From NCBI GenBank assembly GCA_030220185.1, contig JASPKZ010007286.1:1054001-1118000 (forward strand): 64,000 bases of DNA, read 5' to 3'. Both the position numbers and the translations under genes were made by a program. How positions within the stretch are numbered: position 1 is the first letter of the stretch; each line of letters begins with the position of its first letter. The notes beneath the pieces are model-generated. The model had not been told where the DNA came from, made no database searches, and saw nothing but the letters and a program-made list of their open reading frames with translations. Below are positions 44,449 to 55,246 of this stretch, piece after piece. The stretch comes from Diploptera punctata (taxonomy: Eukaryota; Arthropoda; Insecta; Blattodea; Blaberidae).

Positions 44449-44943
44449 AGTTATCACAAAAAGAGTGAACGCTTGCGTTCTGTAACATCGGTAGGCTAGA
44501 GCTGAGCCCTTAGTGTAACTTTAGTTTCACCTTTTCCGAGAGCAGTGTGTTTATTACATCTACAGTTTGTAAATGTAAAAGTGCTTTAAAAACTCTTTTG
44601 TGTAGAAATAAAACCCACAATCATTTTTAAGAAAGCACGCTTAATATGTAGGACAGCGTTGCTCAATCCGTGGGTCACGGCCCAGGTGTGATGCCAAATG
44701 TCGATCGCAGATCGCAAGCCAAGAAGATTGTGAAATGTTACCGGTCTGAAACAAACCAATTCATCTGGGATAATGTATTAACTCACAGAGTTCAAAATCT
44801 GGAGGCACAGAGTTCAAATTCCAGAAACGACCAACCTTACCTATTTTATTGGTTTTGTTACTTATATACAAAAAAATTAAGGCTGGACTGTCATATCTCC
44901 AACTTTTTTTTTCATTTAATTTTCGTAAAATCACGCCAACTTA
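44449..44943. other. No recognisable feature
   Basis: About 500 bases up to the MITE. Nothing identifiable. Confidence 0.45.
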
Positions 44944-45036
44944 GGGCCAGTTTCATGATTACGCCAGTTTTTCACATGTATAATGCATAGCTTAAACTGG
45001 AGTAATACAGTTACCTCTCTTGGTGAAACTGGCCCC
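44944..45036. mobile_element. Short MITE copy 1
   Basis: 93 bases: GGGCCAGTTTCATGATTACG at the left and GGTGAAACTGGCCCC at the right. It is related to 45205-45311 but the central part is in the opposite order (TATAATGCATAGCTTAAACT). TTA/CTA flank it. Confidence 0.75.
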
Positions 45037-45086
45037 TAGAGGTATTATTTGAGGCACAGAAGAATATCATTAGATGATTATTTTAG

Positions 45087-45507
45087 GTCCACCGCTGTGG
45101 TCTCGAGGTAACGTGCTGCCTTGTCACGCAGCGGGCCCGGGTTCGATCCTCGGTCGGGACAGTTTCTGGGTGAGGTTTTTATCGGGGTATTTCCTCACCT
45201 GTAAAGGCCAGTTTCACCAAGAGGGGTAACTGTATTACGCCAGTTTAAGCTATGCATTATATATGGGGAAAACTAGCGTAATACAGTTACCTCTGTTGGT
45301 GAAACCGACCCTAAGACAAATGTCAGGAAAACTTTAAGGCCCAAACGGTCTCCGAAATCATATAGCCATTATCAGCCTTCACCGGTGTGGAAAGCAACGG
45401 GAAGCTACCACACCTACAATTCCCTAGTAAAGCTGCAAAGCATAGCATGAAAATGCTATGATTGCAGTGAAAGACCTGTCCTCGTGCAGAATTACTTTGG
45501 ATGAATG
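45087..45507 (+). mobile_element. SINE1b interrupted by a MITE
   Basis: Complete head (GTCCACCGCTGTGGTCTCGAG), body and alternative tail ending GGATGAATG. GATTATTTTAG at 45076-45086 and 45508-45518 is the target duplication. Removing 45205-45311 and one TAA restores CACCTGTAAGACAAATGTCA. Confidence 0.92.
45205..45311. mobile_element. Short MITE copy 2, inside SINE1b
   Basis: 107 bases with inverted ends (AGGCCAGTTTCACCAA and TTGGTGAAACCGACCC) and TAA at 45202-45204 and 45312-45314. The 3-bp TAA duplication fits PIF/Harbinger-type MITEs. Confidence 0.9.
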
Positions 45508-45738
45508 GATTATTTTAGATTGACTTCTAACTCGGACTTTACTTCTCCCAAACACATATAACTATTCTTTCTTACTTCAACTTTTGAGCTTGTACAAAGA
45601 TGTGTCTGTCCTAACTTACGGTAGATACAATAAAATTCATTGTTAAAACCGTTGAGGTGGAGAGTTATAAAATAAAATAAGTTAAAATATAAGCTAAGAT
45701 CCGTCGTCCTCAACTTATAAAATATGTATTCTTTATGC

Positions 45739-45776
45739 CTGTAGGCCTTTCAGAACATCCGTTCCATCTTCAGCAG
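45739..45776 (-). ncRNA. Hammerhead-like motif, left arm
   Basis: CUGAAGA, helix II GGAAC GGAU GUUCU, GAAA, palindromic AGGCCU, A. An extra U follows CUGAAGA. Same plan as 3709-3744. Confidence 0.35.
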
Positions 45777-45905
45777 GTCCTTCTTCGCTACAATATCTAA
45801 TATGATGGTTGATGCTGCTGGTCCTAATGTGGTGTTGTCGTGATTACATTAGGACCAGCAGCATCAACCATCATAGGCCTATTAGATATTGTAGCGAAGA
45901 AGGAC

Positions 45906-45943
45906 CTGCTGAAGATGGAACGGATGTTCTGAAAGGCCTACAG
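45906..45943 (+). ncRNA. Hammerhead-like motif, right arm
   Basis: Exact inverted counterpart of 45739-45776: CTGAAGATGGAACGGATG, TTCTGAAAGGCCTACAG. Confidence 0.35.
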
Positions 45944-46024
45944 ACATAAAGAATACATATTTTATAAGTTGAGGACGACGGATCTTACCTAAGAAGGTAT
46001 TTTTTTAACCTATTTTATTTTATT

Positions 46025-46538
46025 ACGGTAGATAGGTTTTAATTTAGGTCATTAGCGTCGTAATTCAAAACTGGGGATGAAAGGCTCGACAAAGTTTGCT
46101 CGGAAGCTTCTCATTTCAGCCTTCAAGTTCTCCATAAACCTACGATACAGGACTTTCAGTTCCCTTCAGAAGGAAGCCACACTCACAATTTGTTACCCCT
46201 TGAAAAACAAATCCATCGACTCCGGCCTCGCGAACCACGGATCAAGTGAGCTCGAGTCCATCAGAACCTCATAAGAGATTTCTGTTGGCGTCCATGAGAT
46301 CTAAATGAACCAATGCTCTGAAGGGCTTTTAGGAAATATGTTTATCTTTCGTAAAGTCGGTTAACAGATCAGTGTCCTCTATTAACCTTGGAAGTATGGA
46401 ATGTGATGACAAATGAATTGTTTGTAAATGAGTGACCGATACTCTCATGAGAATCTAGCTAATTTATCGCACGTTTACAGGATGTACCTTGGCTTCATAA
46501 GCCAGTGTAAGCGAGATAGATTTATCTATCTTATATAA
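46025..46538. other. No recognisable feature
   Basis: About 510 bases. A 65-codon frame at 46077-46274 has no support. Confidence 0.45.
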
Positions 46539-46789
46539 CTAATATATAGAGGGCGGATTTCAGCATACTTGCATGTTTTATTCCTTCAAAGATAAACACA
46601 TGCATGGAAGAAGAAAATGCGTTTCAAGTAATTTGGAATCAAATGGCAAAATTTTATAGTGCATATAAATGCATATTCACGGGATTAGCGCATACTTCAC
46701 TAATATGTGCATATGGGTGCATATATTATATTTTTTTCGCAATTTAATATTTGTAACCCCATAAAATGACAAGTTTCTGCTTTATTGTC

Positions 46790-47835
46790 ATGTTTTTACA
46801 CGCTTTATATTAGCTTGACCTGTATCTATCTATCTATCTATCTACCTATCTATGTAACGGAATCTTTCAACGCGATTTTCACCCACTTAAAATCATTGGA
46901 TCGACTTGAAACTTTGTATATTTGTAGAGAACCCGTGACAATACAATAGTTTCATATTTATTTTCTAAAATCCTGGCCATAATCATCTGAAAATAAAAAA
47001 AAAAGTGTTTTTGTATCAATGTAACGGAATCTTTCAACGCGATTTTCACCCACTTAGAAACATTGGATCGACTTGAAACTTTGTATACGTGTAGAGGACC
47101 CGTGACAATACAATAATTTCATATTTTGTTTCTAAAATCCTGACAAGAATCATCCGAAAATATAAAAAAATGTAAACTGGTATAATAGGTTGCGGACTTG
47201 TCGAGTTTTTAGTCACTCGTCGTAAGAGCTCAGTTGGTAGAGCAGTGAACTCTTAGTGGTATATAATTTCAGTAATCCATACGTCGCTGGTTCAAATCCG
47301 GCTGGGGAGGGTTTTTTATATAGAAGAGTATTACTTTTAGCTTATACTACAATAGTACCGAATTTAAAGATATTTACATTTTCATCTTATTCTGTAAAAT
47401 ATTAAAACTAAAAAATAAAAAATAAATAATAGTTTTAAAAAACTAAAAGAACACGCTTTATTAGAAAACTAAAAAATGAAAAATAATTTTAATTTCCAAT
47501 ACGCTTGGGATAAAATAAAGTGGTCAACAAAAAGAAAATAATTTTACCATCAAAAGCGTGGGGTGCTATATATCAATTAATATATTTGATAATAAACAGA
47601 TATTGGTAAAAGTAAGCTCTCTAAGAAGAAAATGTAAAAAGCACCCCACGCTTTTGATGATAAAATTATTTTCTTTTTGTTGATAACTCTAATTTTCTTC
47701 TATATGTGTTGGAGATAATTTTTTTGTTGACCACTTTATTTTATCCCAAGCGTATTGGAAATTAAAATTATTTTTCATTTTTTAGTTTTCTAATAAAGCG
47801 TGTTCTTTTAGTTTTTTAAAACTATTATTTATTTT
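46790..47835 (+). mobile_element. tRNA-Tyr foldback repeat, locus 2
   Basis: It contains an ATCT-type microsatellite (46826-46852), the head module twice in tandem (starting TGTAACGGAATC at 46853 and 47020, period 167), a degraded tRNA-Tyr-like segment (47216-47312), the AGAAGAGTATTACTTTTAGC link and a foldback (about 47405-47835) with ACACGCTTTATTAGAAAAC and GCGTGGGGTGC arms. Confidence 0.75.
47216..47312 (+). tRNA. tRNA-Tyr-like sequence with intron, degraded
   Basis: GAGCTCAGTTGGTAGAGC, the intron core TGGTATATAATTTCAGTA, ATCCATA and the T arm GCTGGTTCAAATCCGGC are kept. The anticodon region reads GAACTCTTAG instead of GGACTGTAG and the acceptor arms do not pair, so it is a pseudogene. 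Confidence 0.5.
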
Positions 47836-47854
47836 GCAAATGAAGACAATGTAT

Positions 47855-48255
47855 TAAAGCCCACTTTAGTAAACTACCAGCCGCAATCACACGTTTGGCA
47901 GAAAGAGGAGCGCCACTATCTTCTGCCCTGCAGATGTATGAAGCCGCCGACGCCCAAAAAGTGCCCGGAGAAACTGGAAATACACTTCGCGAGAAAATTG
48001 AAAGAAAAAAAAATGAAGCCAGGAATCCAGGACTAAAGTTTATTCGGGATGTGAACAGTGTGTTACAAGGTGAATCTGAAAATAATTTAATTCTTATTCT
48101 GTGAGTGACAGCCTCTTTGCGATACTGCCCTATGACCTCATGTGAAGTGGAGAGATCATTATATTCGTACAAACACATTTTAAGTGACAGAAGGAAGGGC
48201 TTTCTACCAGAAAGTTTAGAAAAATATTTGGTTATTTATTGTAACGAAAATTGAT
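47855..48255 (+). pseudogene. hAT transposase C-terminus
   Basis: AITRLAERGAPLSSALQMYE and GLKFIRDVNSVLQGESENNL, then after a stop near 48101 RYCPMTSCEVERSLYSYKHI, LSDRRKGFLPESLEKYLVIY and CNEN with stop near 48255. The TSCEVERS..YK.IL.D.R block is the hAT C-terminal dimerisation domain. The N-terminal and catalytic parts are missing, replaced by the foldback repeat. Confidence 0.8.
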
Positions 48256-48435
48256 AAGTGATCGTTAAATTATTGTTGGCTTATATTTCATATCACAGGC
48301 AATATTAATGAGAAATACACTATAAAATACAATTAACTTCAATTGGGAGCGAAAAAGTAAAAATATTGTTGCTTCATAAAAAATTAATAAAATTATGTGA
48401 GAAAATAGTGTATTTTACCACAAGAAGAAAATTAA

Positions 48436-48985
48436 TGTTTGTGCATATATTTTTTTTTAATTTTAAGAGCATATTTTCAACTTTTTTCCTGCATAGTTGC
48501 ATGCATATATTTTTTTTAATTTTAAGAGCATATTTTCAACTTTTTTCCTGCATAGTTGCATGCATATATTTTTTTTAATTTTAAGAGCATATTTTCAACT
48601 TTTTTCCTGCATAGTTGCATGCATATATTTTTTTTAATTTTAAGAGCATATTTTCAACTTTTTTCCTGCATAGTTGCATACATATATTTTTTTTAATTTT
48701 AAGAGCATATTTTCAACTTTTTCCTGCATAGTTGCATGCATATATTTTTTTTAATTTTAAGAGCATATTTTCAACTTTTTTCCTGCATAGTTGCATACAT
48801 ATATTTTTTTTAATTTTAAGAGCATATTTTCAACTTTTTTCCTGCATAGTTGCATGCATATATTTTTTTTAATTTTAAGAGCATATTTTCAACTTTTTCC
48901 TGCATAGTTGCATACATATATTTTTTTTAATTTTAAGAGCATATTTTCAACTTTTTCCTGCATAGTTGCATACATATATTTATGG
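48436..48985. repeat. About 59-bp tandem repeat, nine units
   Basis: Each unit reads GCATATATTTTTTTTAATTT, TAAGAGCATATTTTCAAC and TTTTTTCCTGCATAGTTGCAT. Units differ by one or two bases (T-run length, TGCATG versus TGCATA). It lies between the hAT coding remnant and the right terminus, so it is probably an expanded subterminal repeat. Confidence 0.93.
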
Positions 48986-49254
48986 TTTTTAGAGCATGTA
49001 AGTCCTCCCTCTACTAATCTATATCCAATCTAAGATACGCTATCGCTCTATATCATATTTCCTCTAATAAAAATATAGACATTTTGCAATTTGTCAGATT
49101 TCATTTGTGTTCATAAAAATGTGCTAGAAATTTTTATCTGACTACTATGCTGTGGTTGTACATTCAGTTTGATTCTTGATCACGTGAATTTCTAATGGCC
49201 ATTTTGTTAATATTTTATTCAACGATACTCTTGAAACATGTGAGATCAAAATGT

Positions 49255-49560
49255 AAGTAAAGTAAAGTGATCCCACAACAGGCCCGGAGGCCCTTGGGGT
49301 AGTAGGAGGTTAAGGCTCCCACATTTTCTAGACAATCGGCACTTTGTGTCAGCCGGGTTGTCAGCCCTGCGTGACGGCCGCCTTTACCCCCAGAACAAGC
49401 GTCTGGTACTCATTTCCGTTAGAGGCTGAGTCGACCCCAGGGCCATAGTGCCGCCAGAGGGTTTGGGTCAGTTTAAAAATCCTGACCCCAACGGGACTTG
49501 AACCCTCGACCCTCCGGCTTGTAGTTCAGTGCCTTAACCACTACGCTACGGCGTGCCCCC
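49255..49560 (-). mobile_element. SINE3, complete
   Basis: GAGATCAAAATGT at 49242-49254 and 49561-49573 is a 13-bp target duplication. The tRNA-like head at the right end (GGGCACGCCGTAGCGTAGTGG, box-B-like GGTTCAAGTCC) and GC-rich body match 11892-12190. Confidence 0.93.
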
Positions 49561-49573
49561 GAGATCAAAATGT

Positions 49574-51078
49574 TGGGGATTCAAATTTGGGCGTGTAAAG
49601 AACGGAAAACTTTGCTCATAGCCTTATTTCAAGCCTCATATTTTTGCGTGCCATAAAAATGGGGGACTAGGCCTAATTCCCTTCTGAAGGAAGCCAAATG
49701 AAATTTTCACGCCATAAAAGTCAGGTTTGAACTCATAAACGTGGGTCAAGATGCGATTACAGCAGTCACAGACCGCCGACATCGGCGAATAAGATAACAA
49801 ATGTATATTTTCAAAATAATAAAAATGACAATTTTAGATAAGAAGGAAAATGCCGGGGAAAGAGGGGACGAATGAAAGGAGTCATTCCGATGCCAATTAT
49901 CTGAATTGCATTCAACTCGCTTATCACAGCTAATGTGATACAGTTCTTATATTTCTCAATGGGTTTCGATCCAAAGTAAACTACAGGAAACGAAGATGAT
50001 AAACACATCAAATTCTCAAGTCATTTAATGACCTTTGCCTATCTTAATCATGACTTATGTAATAATGCTTTTATCAGGTTTATTAAAAACTTAACTGAGA
50101 AATGATTGCGCAGCTGCAATACAACATATAATTACTGCAAGACGTGAAGAACTGGATCAAGAACTTCGAAAAATATGAAATGGTATTCCAAATCTAGCAT
50201 ACTTCTTTGTATAAGTTAATTTAATTAAAAATACTTTTGTAACTTTTTAATTAGTTAATATGTTATATTCGCATTGATGCAATTCCAACAATCAACTCCG
50301 GAACTCCTGGTACATTGCTTAGACATACGGGTCACTATTGCAATCTCTATGTGATAATGGAGTACAGTTTTAACAATGTATCGAAGTGGAGCATGGAAAT
50401 TTGCTATTCTCATTTAAATTTACGTAAATAGAAAGACATGTTTACTGTGTGCTGGAATTGTAAATGCGTTCTATTCTGAACCGGAATGTACATTCTCCAC
50501 ACCTGATACACGGTCTCTTGGACTTCTTCACATTCATTGCCTCTATACCAAGCATCTAAATCAAATTACATATAATTTGGTGCTCCAGAAAATAGTGGAT
50601 CTATAAGATTCTTGGCACAATAGTATGGCAATCTCTTATCATTCCACAAACACTGCAAAATACTTTTTAAATACCCTGTAGAATTCTTTGTAAAGTCTAA
50701 TGTACCCCTAGTCTATCGATGTCTCACGAGGTTTATATCCAATGAATCAAGAGGACAGGTTCTGAATATAATTATGCAGCCTGGGGCTTGACAGGTTCCG
50801 GAAACTTCTATTCCAAGGTCGAACAAGAATAAAACAACTGGTCTCAGCCTGAGGTGAACATTGTCTTCGAGGCACATACCATCTTTATGGAGTAAACACA
50901 TCCAGTGCGTCATCTTACAATCAAATTTGGAATTAAATTACACTGCATATCTCCACAATCCAATGCTAAAGTTTGTTAGTCATGCTAAAAACTTATGTAG
51001 AATAACTAAACAATTATAACTGCGATACTCAATCCTTCTTTGTTTTGTTTAGTGGGTTTAATGTGTTCTTTATTTCAG
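49574..51078. other. No recognisable feature
   Basis: About 1.5 kb, the longest stretch here with no TE that I can identify. Frames are short (66 codons at most) and unsupported. Confidence 0.5.
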
Positions 51079-52136
51079 ACTATTTAACTCATGCTCCAAA
51101 TGGGAGGTATAGTCCGTGAGGGCTAAAGTGTCTAGATATTTTAGAAAGAGAAAGAGAGTACTCACCATCTTCTTTCTCACTCATACACAAATCTCTTCAC
51201 GGTGACAGCGGTAGGGCACACACTCCCTGCAGTGAACATAGATCAGTGGTGGCATTCCCTTCTTCTAAAGACTAATTTTACACTAATATAATATCTCACA
51301 AACTACAAACGAACTCTGAAACAGTCGTCACTGACAAAAATTACGTGAACAAAAGTGACTGGGCGAAAGTGGGGGTGGAGTTTTTCTAGCATTCCTAAGT
51401 AATTTTACAAGGGTAGCCCATTATAGTACACATGTCACTCAGATGTCTAGCGAAGGGTGGAAGAACAATTCTCTAGACAAGGATAGCAGAAATCCTGCCA
51501 ACTTACAACTTTTACACTATAATGACCGATCACGTTTCAATGAATTTTGTTTTAGAACCAATCGGAGTCGTGTTTCACCTCACTCTTTATCGAATTCTCT
51601 TTATTGCCTCCTGCTTTTGTGATAAAGAAAGCTCCTCCTTTTTAATAATCTGAATGTTACTTTGCAATGATTGACTCTCCAACAAATACGTTGAATATAG
51701 CAAATAGTGAACAGATTCGAACTATACATTTGATAATTGTGTGTTCAATAATTGTGTTTTTAAATAATGATTTTACTGAGTTTCCTAAATAAATAAATTA
51801 ATAACCTATAATGTAGATTATAATATACAGTTTGGCGTGTTCCATTTTTTCTCCACGAGGGTGCATTCTTACAATATTGCGATAATATTTGGCAATAAAT
51901 AATAGAATGAAGTTGGAGTGCATAAACGAAACATAACCACAGATTTCTGATTTGTTTTCAAACATCGTGGTTTATATTATATTTATAAATATTTTAAAAC
52001 ACCGGTGACTATATTTAAATGATGATTTGTGAGTAAACAGCTTAATTTTATTCGTTAAATAGTGCTAACAAATGCCACTCTTGATTTCCAAATTATCTAG
52101 ATAAATTCACTCGTGACATTACTTATGATAAAGGGT
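51079..52136 (+). repeat. Interspersed repeat R2 with an insertion
   Basis: GACTATTTAACTCATGCTCC to CCAAATGGGAG (51079-51108) and ATGACCGATCACGTTTC to CATTACTTATGATA (51521-52136) are contiguous in the copies at 3828 and 22596. Confidence 0.7.
51109..51520. mobile_element. Unclassified 412-base insertion in R2
   Basis: It starts GTATAGTCCGTGAGGG and ends TACACTATA. The ends share only TATAGT/ACTATA. No coding frame. Its extent is defined solely by comparison with the other R2 copies. Confidence 0.55.
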
Positions 52137-52284
52137 TAATCGTGAGAATCAATAATTATTATTCAATACACAGCCTTCATATTTCGTTGATATTAATTTA
52201 AAATAACCTATATTATATAGGTAAGATGTCAAAAAAGTTTCAATATACTTGCAATCTAAGAAGAAATTGATATAGAATATAATG

Positions 52285-53160
52285 TATTTATTTAGCCTGG
52301 TGGAGTTAAGGCAATGTGGCCTTCTCTTCCACTCACCAGGACAAACATATGTTACATATAAATACAAAAAATTACAATAATAGTCATACTAAACAATTAA
52401 TTATCTGTCAAATTGAATAATAATGAAAATAATGTCTAATAATACAATGAAATTAAATACAATTAAAATTAAATTAATGATATAATGAATAGACAGGAAT
52501 AACAGCTCGAATCTACTATACATAAAAAGAAAAGAAAGAAAACAAATACAAAGAAAGTAATAAACTACAATGAATTAATCTATGCTTTTATACAAGGCAT
52601 TAGGTCATCATCATCATAGTACATTCACGAATTTAGGCCATTTGTTGACCTGTTTCGGCCTCAAGAGAAACACCATCCAAAAGTCTTTTGAGTGGACGTC
52701 CTGGTCTTCTTCTTCCTGCAGGTTGATATCTTAACATTTGTTTGGGTATTCTGTGATCTTCCATTCGATGAACATGTTGCATCCATCTTGACTTATAATC
52801 AGAAATTTTGTTTTCTAAAGGTTCCATGTGTAATTCTTCCAAGATGTCTTCATTTTTTTGTGATCTAGTATTAGGTAAATATATTAACAAATCTTAAATC
52901 TATTTTTATTAAATAATGAAAAAACACATTATTAATTTTTAAAAAGTAATATTAGTGAGTTGTTTCTATTAGTAATTTTATTTTCAACATGTTTCTGAAA
53001 GATGGTAAAGTTGGCAGTCTCTGACATAGGGTGGAAGGGAATTCCATGTTCTAGCAAGAGAAATTGTAAAAGATTTCGAATAATAGGTAGTATGATGAGG
53101 GGGGATATAAACGACACTGCGCTCAAGGGATCGGGTATCTAATTTATGTGTATCAGATAT
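52285..53160. repeat. Interspersed repeat R1, second copy
   Basis: TTTATTTAGCCTGGTGGAG at the left and GGGTGGAAGGGAATTCCATG and GGGGGGATATAAACG at the right match 2905-3620 and 3816-3827. A LINE fragment lies inside. Confidence 0.6.
52600..52885 (-). mobile_element. LINE-M 3' end in R1, GAT tail
   Basis: The minus strand encodes RSQKNEDILEELHMEPLENK, WMQHVHRMEDHRIPKQ and RRRPGRPLKRLLD, followed by a 3' UTR and GATGATGATG at 52605-52616. ATTAGGT occurs on both sides and may be the target duplication. Confidence 0.85.
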
Positions 53161-53334
53161 ACATGAAATAATAAATAAATGGTTATTAAGATGGCAATAT
53201 TAAAAAAAAATAGGAACACCAGTAGTAGATTGGTTAGGGATCTTTAGATTCATATAACATGATCTGAATGTACCTTCATGAATTGAGGAGATTTTACTAT
53301 TAAACTCTTAAATAACAACAATATTAATTAATTC

Positions 53335-53612
53335 AATGGCGCGAGAGACCTAAAAGGCTGCTGGCCTCACATCCACATGTGCTAAGCGTAGAGGTGGACG
53401 ATCATCCAGCCAATATAGGGATGGCATTTGGTCAATATATCGGATCCCCCATCGATTATAGGCTTTGGTTTTCTCAATATGGAGCCGCTACTTATTGTAG
53501 CCAAATTTCTCACGTTTCATAGGAAATGTTCTTCCCCACGGAGAATCAAACCAGCACAAGTTCCACAGTTCTGCACCAAGGCATGATGCTCAGTTACAGA
53601 GCGGAACACAAT
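53335..53612 (-). mobile_element. SINE2, diverged
   Basis: GGCGCGAGAGACCTA to GAGAATCAAACCAGC and the head end TAACTGAGC-like at 53600. It has several deletions relative to 743-1078. Confidence 0.75.
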
Positions 53613-53837
53613 ATTAATACATTGTATTGTAATATTGTTTGTATATCGTCGTCTTTCTGGCAGAAGCCAATAAATCGATTATATACCCACATTTCTTAAG
53701 AATATGAAACAATCCTGAACGTTTTGATTTCTGCCAGAATGGCAATTACGTACTGCAGTAATAATAATTTGCAACAAATAATAGTTTTTTTATATACAGA
53801 ATTTTAATGTTTACACATCTTTCTGTGCCTAAAGTTT

Positions 53838-54335
53838 TATTTTTCTTCTCCACCCAATCCATGCCCTCCAATCCTCTTGCTCTCATTCCAGTTCTTATTT
53901 CCTGCATCCACGAGTTTCGAGGTCTTCCTCTCCTCCTTCTTCCAGGTGGACACCATTCCAATGTTTTCCTGGGCAATCTTTGTTCTTATGAAATTTTTAA
54001 GAAGAGTAAAAGGCTGCACTAGAATGGACCAGATAAGAAACGAGGATATCCGTGAAGAACTGCAGATCTACTCCATAAAAGAAAATATATTTAACAACAA
54101 GATACAGTGGAAAGAACACGTAGAAAGAATGGAAGAAAGAAGATTACCAAATAAAATCTTCCATTATTATCCAAGAGGAAGAAGAGATGTCGGACGTCCT
54201 CGGAAGAGATGGTCTTAGATCTATTAGTGAAGACGGAACAGGCAACTCTTGCCTAAACCAGGAAGTCAAGAAGAAGAAAAAGATCTTTGTTCTTGCATTG
54301 GTCGTATATGCCCATACCAATTTAATTGCTTATAC
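53838..54335 (-). mobile_element. LINE-K 3' end split by LINE-F
   Basis: The minus strand reads YGHIRPMQEQR (54295-54330), then after the insertion LPRKTLEWCPPGRRRRGRP and NSWMQEIRTGMRARGLEGMD (53840-53987). The parts rejoin exactly once one duplication copy is removed. Confidence 0.85.
53988..54282 (+). mobile_element. LINE-F inserted in LINE-K
   Basis: It encodes MKFLRRVKGCTRMDQIRNED, WKEHVERMEERRLPNKIFHY and RRDVGRPRKRWS, a stop, and a 3' UTR ending in GAAGAAGAA. ATCTTTGTTCTT at 53976-53987 and 54283-54294 is the target duplication. Confidence 0.93.
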
Positions 54336-54339
54336 CGTA

Positions 54340-54708
54340 TATAATAGTCCATTCTTAAAATATGTATGGCAGTGAAGATTGGACTTTGACTCGTACAGAT
54401 AGGAGAAACGTAGAGGCAGCGGAGAGATTTTTAAGGCCAACGGCGAGCTACACTCTTACGGACCAGAAAACAAGTTCAGAGATAAGAGATAAATTAAATA
54501 TTTTTAAATTGACAGATAAAATTGACAAAGACAAAATTGGTACAAACATCTACTAAGAATGTCAGATGATAGGCATCCTAAGATTATTTTAAACTGCAGA
54601 CCTACAGGATATAGAAGTCAGGGAAGACCATTTGCTAGATGGAGAGACCAAATCTCTTGAAGTCGGAACGGGCCAGAGGACCTAAGCCTTGATGTTGATG
54701 ATGATTCT
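54340..54708 (+). mobile_element. LINE-L 3' end, GAT tail
   Basis: MYGSEDWTLTRTDRRNVEAA, LRPTASYTLTDQKTSSEIRD, then in another frame HLLRMSDDRHPKIILNCRPT and SQGRPFARWRDQIS, and a GATGTTGATGATGAT end. Frameshift near 54530. Confidence 0.85.
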
Positions 54709-54852
54709 TAAAATATTGGCAGAGTTATTCATAATAAAAATAATAATATAATCAATTGAGTTGGTGTTTACTTGATGAAAATCCATATTTATTAATTAAA
54801 TCAAAATAAAACGTAGTTTTATTTGATTTTCATATTTATTATATAATTCAAT

Positions 54853-54885
54853 GACAGCTGTTTCGGTACACTGTACCTTCTTCAG
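54853..54885 (-). ncRNA. Hammerhead-like motif, left arm
   Basis: CUGAAGA, an extra A, helix II GGUAC AGU GUACC, GAAA, palindromic ACAGCUGU as helix III and C at the cleavage position. All invariant core positions are present apart from the added base before helix II. Helix I is weak beyond two pairs. Confidence 0.4.
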
Positions 54886-55246
54886 ACATGTTAAATTATG
54901 AATTGTGTTCCAACAACAATACTTATTTAAATTTTTAAATTTAACAAAGGGGATTCGTTCAAATCAAGTTGAGAATTTAACAGTTTTTTACTACTTTTAA
55001 ATTTATTAATTCCAATTTAATCATTGTTTGGATCCAAATTTTGAAATTTTACAAAATTGTGATAAGGGTAAGAAGTTAGATCTTTTGGAGGCTGTAGAAA
55101 TTAATAAATTTAAAAGTAGTAAAAAACTGTTAAAATTCTCAACTTGATTTGAATGAATCCCCTTTGTTAAATTAAATTTTTTTAATAAGTATTGTTGTAT
55201 TGTTGCCTAGACCAGTTGGAACACAATTCATAATTTGTTAACATGT

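Larger units (their letters stand above)
45666..46024. mobile_element. Foldback element with about 150-bp arms
   Basis: From AATAAAATAAGTTAAAATA and GATCCGTCGTCCTCAACTTA to the centre near 45840 the sequence is complemented on the right side to about 46024. The arms differ at few positions (for example an added AGGCCT word near 45875). Both arms carry a hammerhead-like core. No frame of note. Confidence 0.9.
46547..49013 (+). mobile_element. Composite hAT element with nested repeat and satellite
   Basis: The ends are TAGAGGGCGGATTTCAGC and the complement of TAGAGGGAGGACTTACATG. The flanks CTAATATA (46539-46546) and CTAATCTA (49014-49021) match at 7 of 8. Inside are the tRNA-Tyr foldback repeat (46790-47835), the hAT transposase C-terminus (47855-48255) and a nine-unit tandem repeat (48436-48985). 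TGCATAT words recur at both ends. Confidence 0.7.

Noticed and set aside
48436..48985. Regular 59-bp units resembling a CRISPR array
   Set aside because: Units are contiguous with no unique spacers, lie inside a hAT element and the genome is eukaryotic.
49574..51078. A host gene in the longest TE-free stretch
   Set aside because: No frame above 66 codons, no splice-consistent series of conserved blocks and no recognisable motif.
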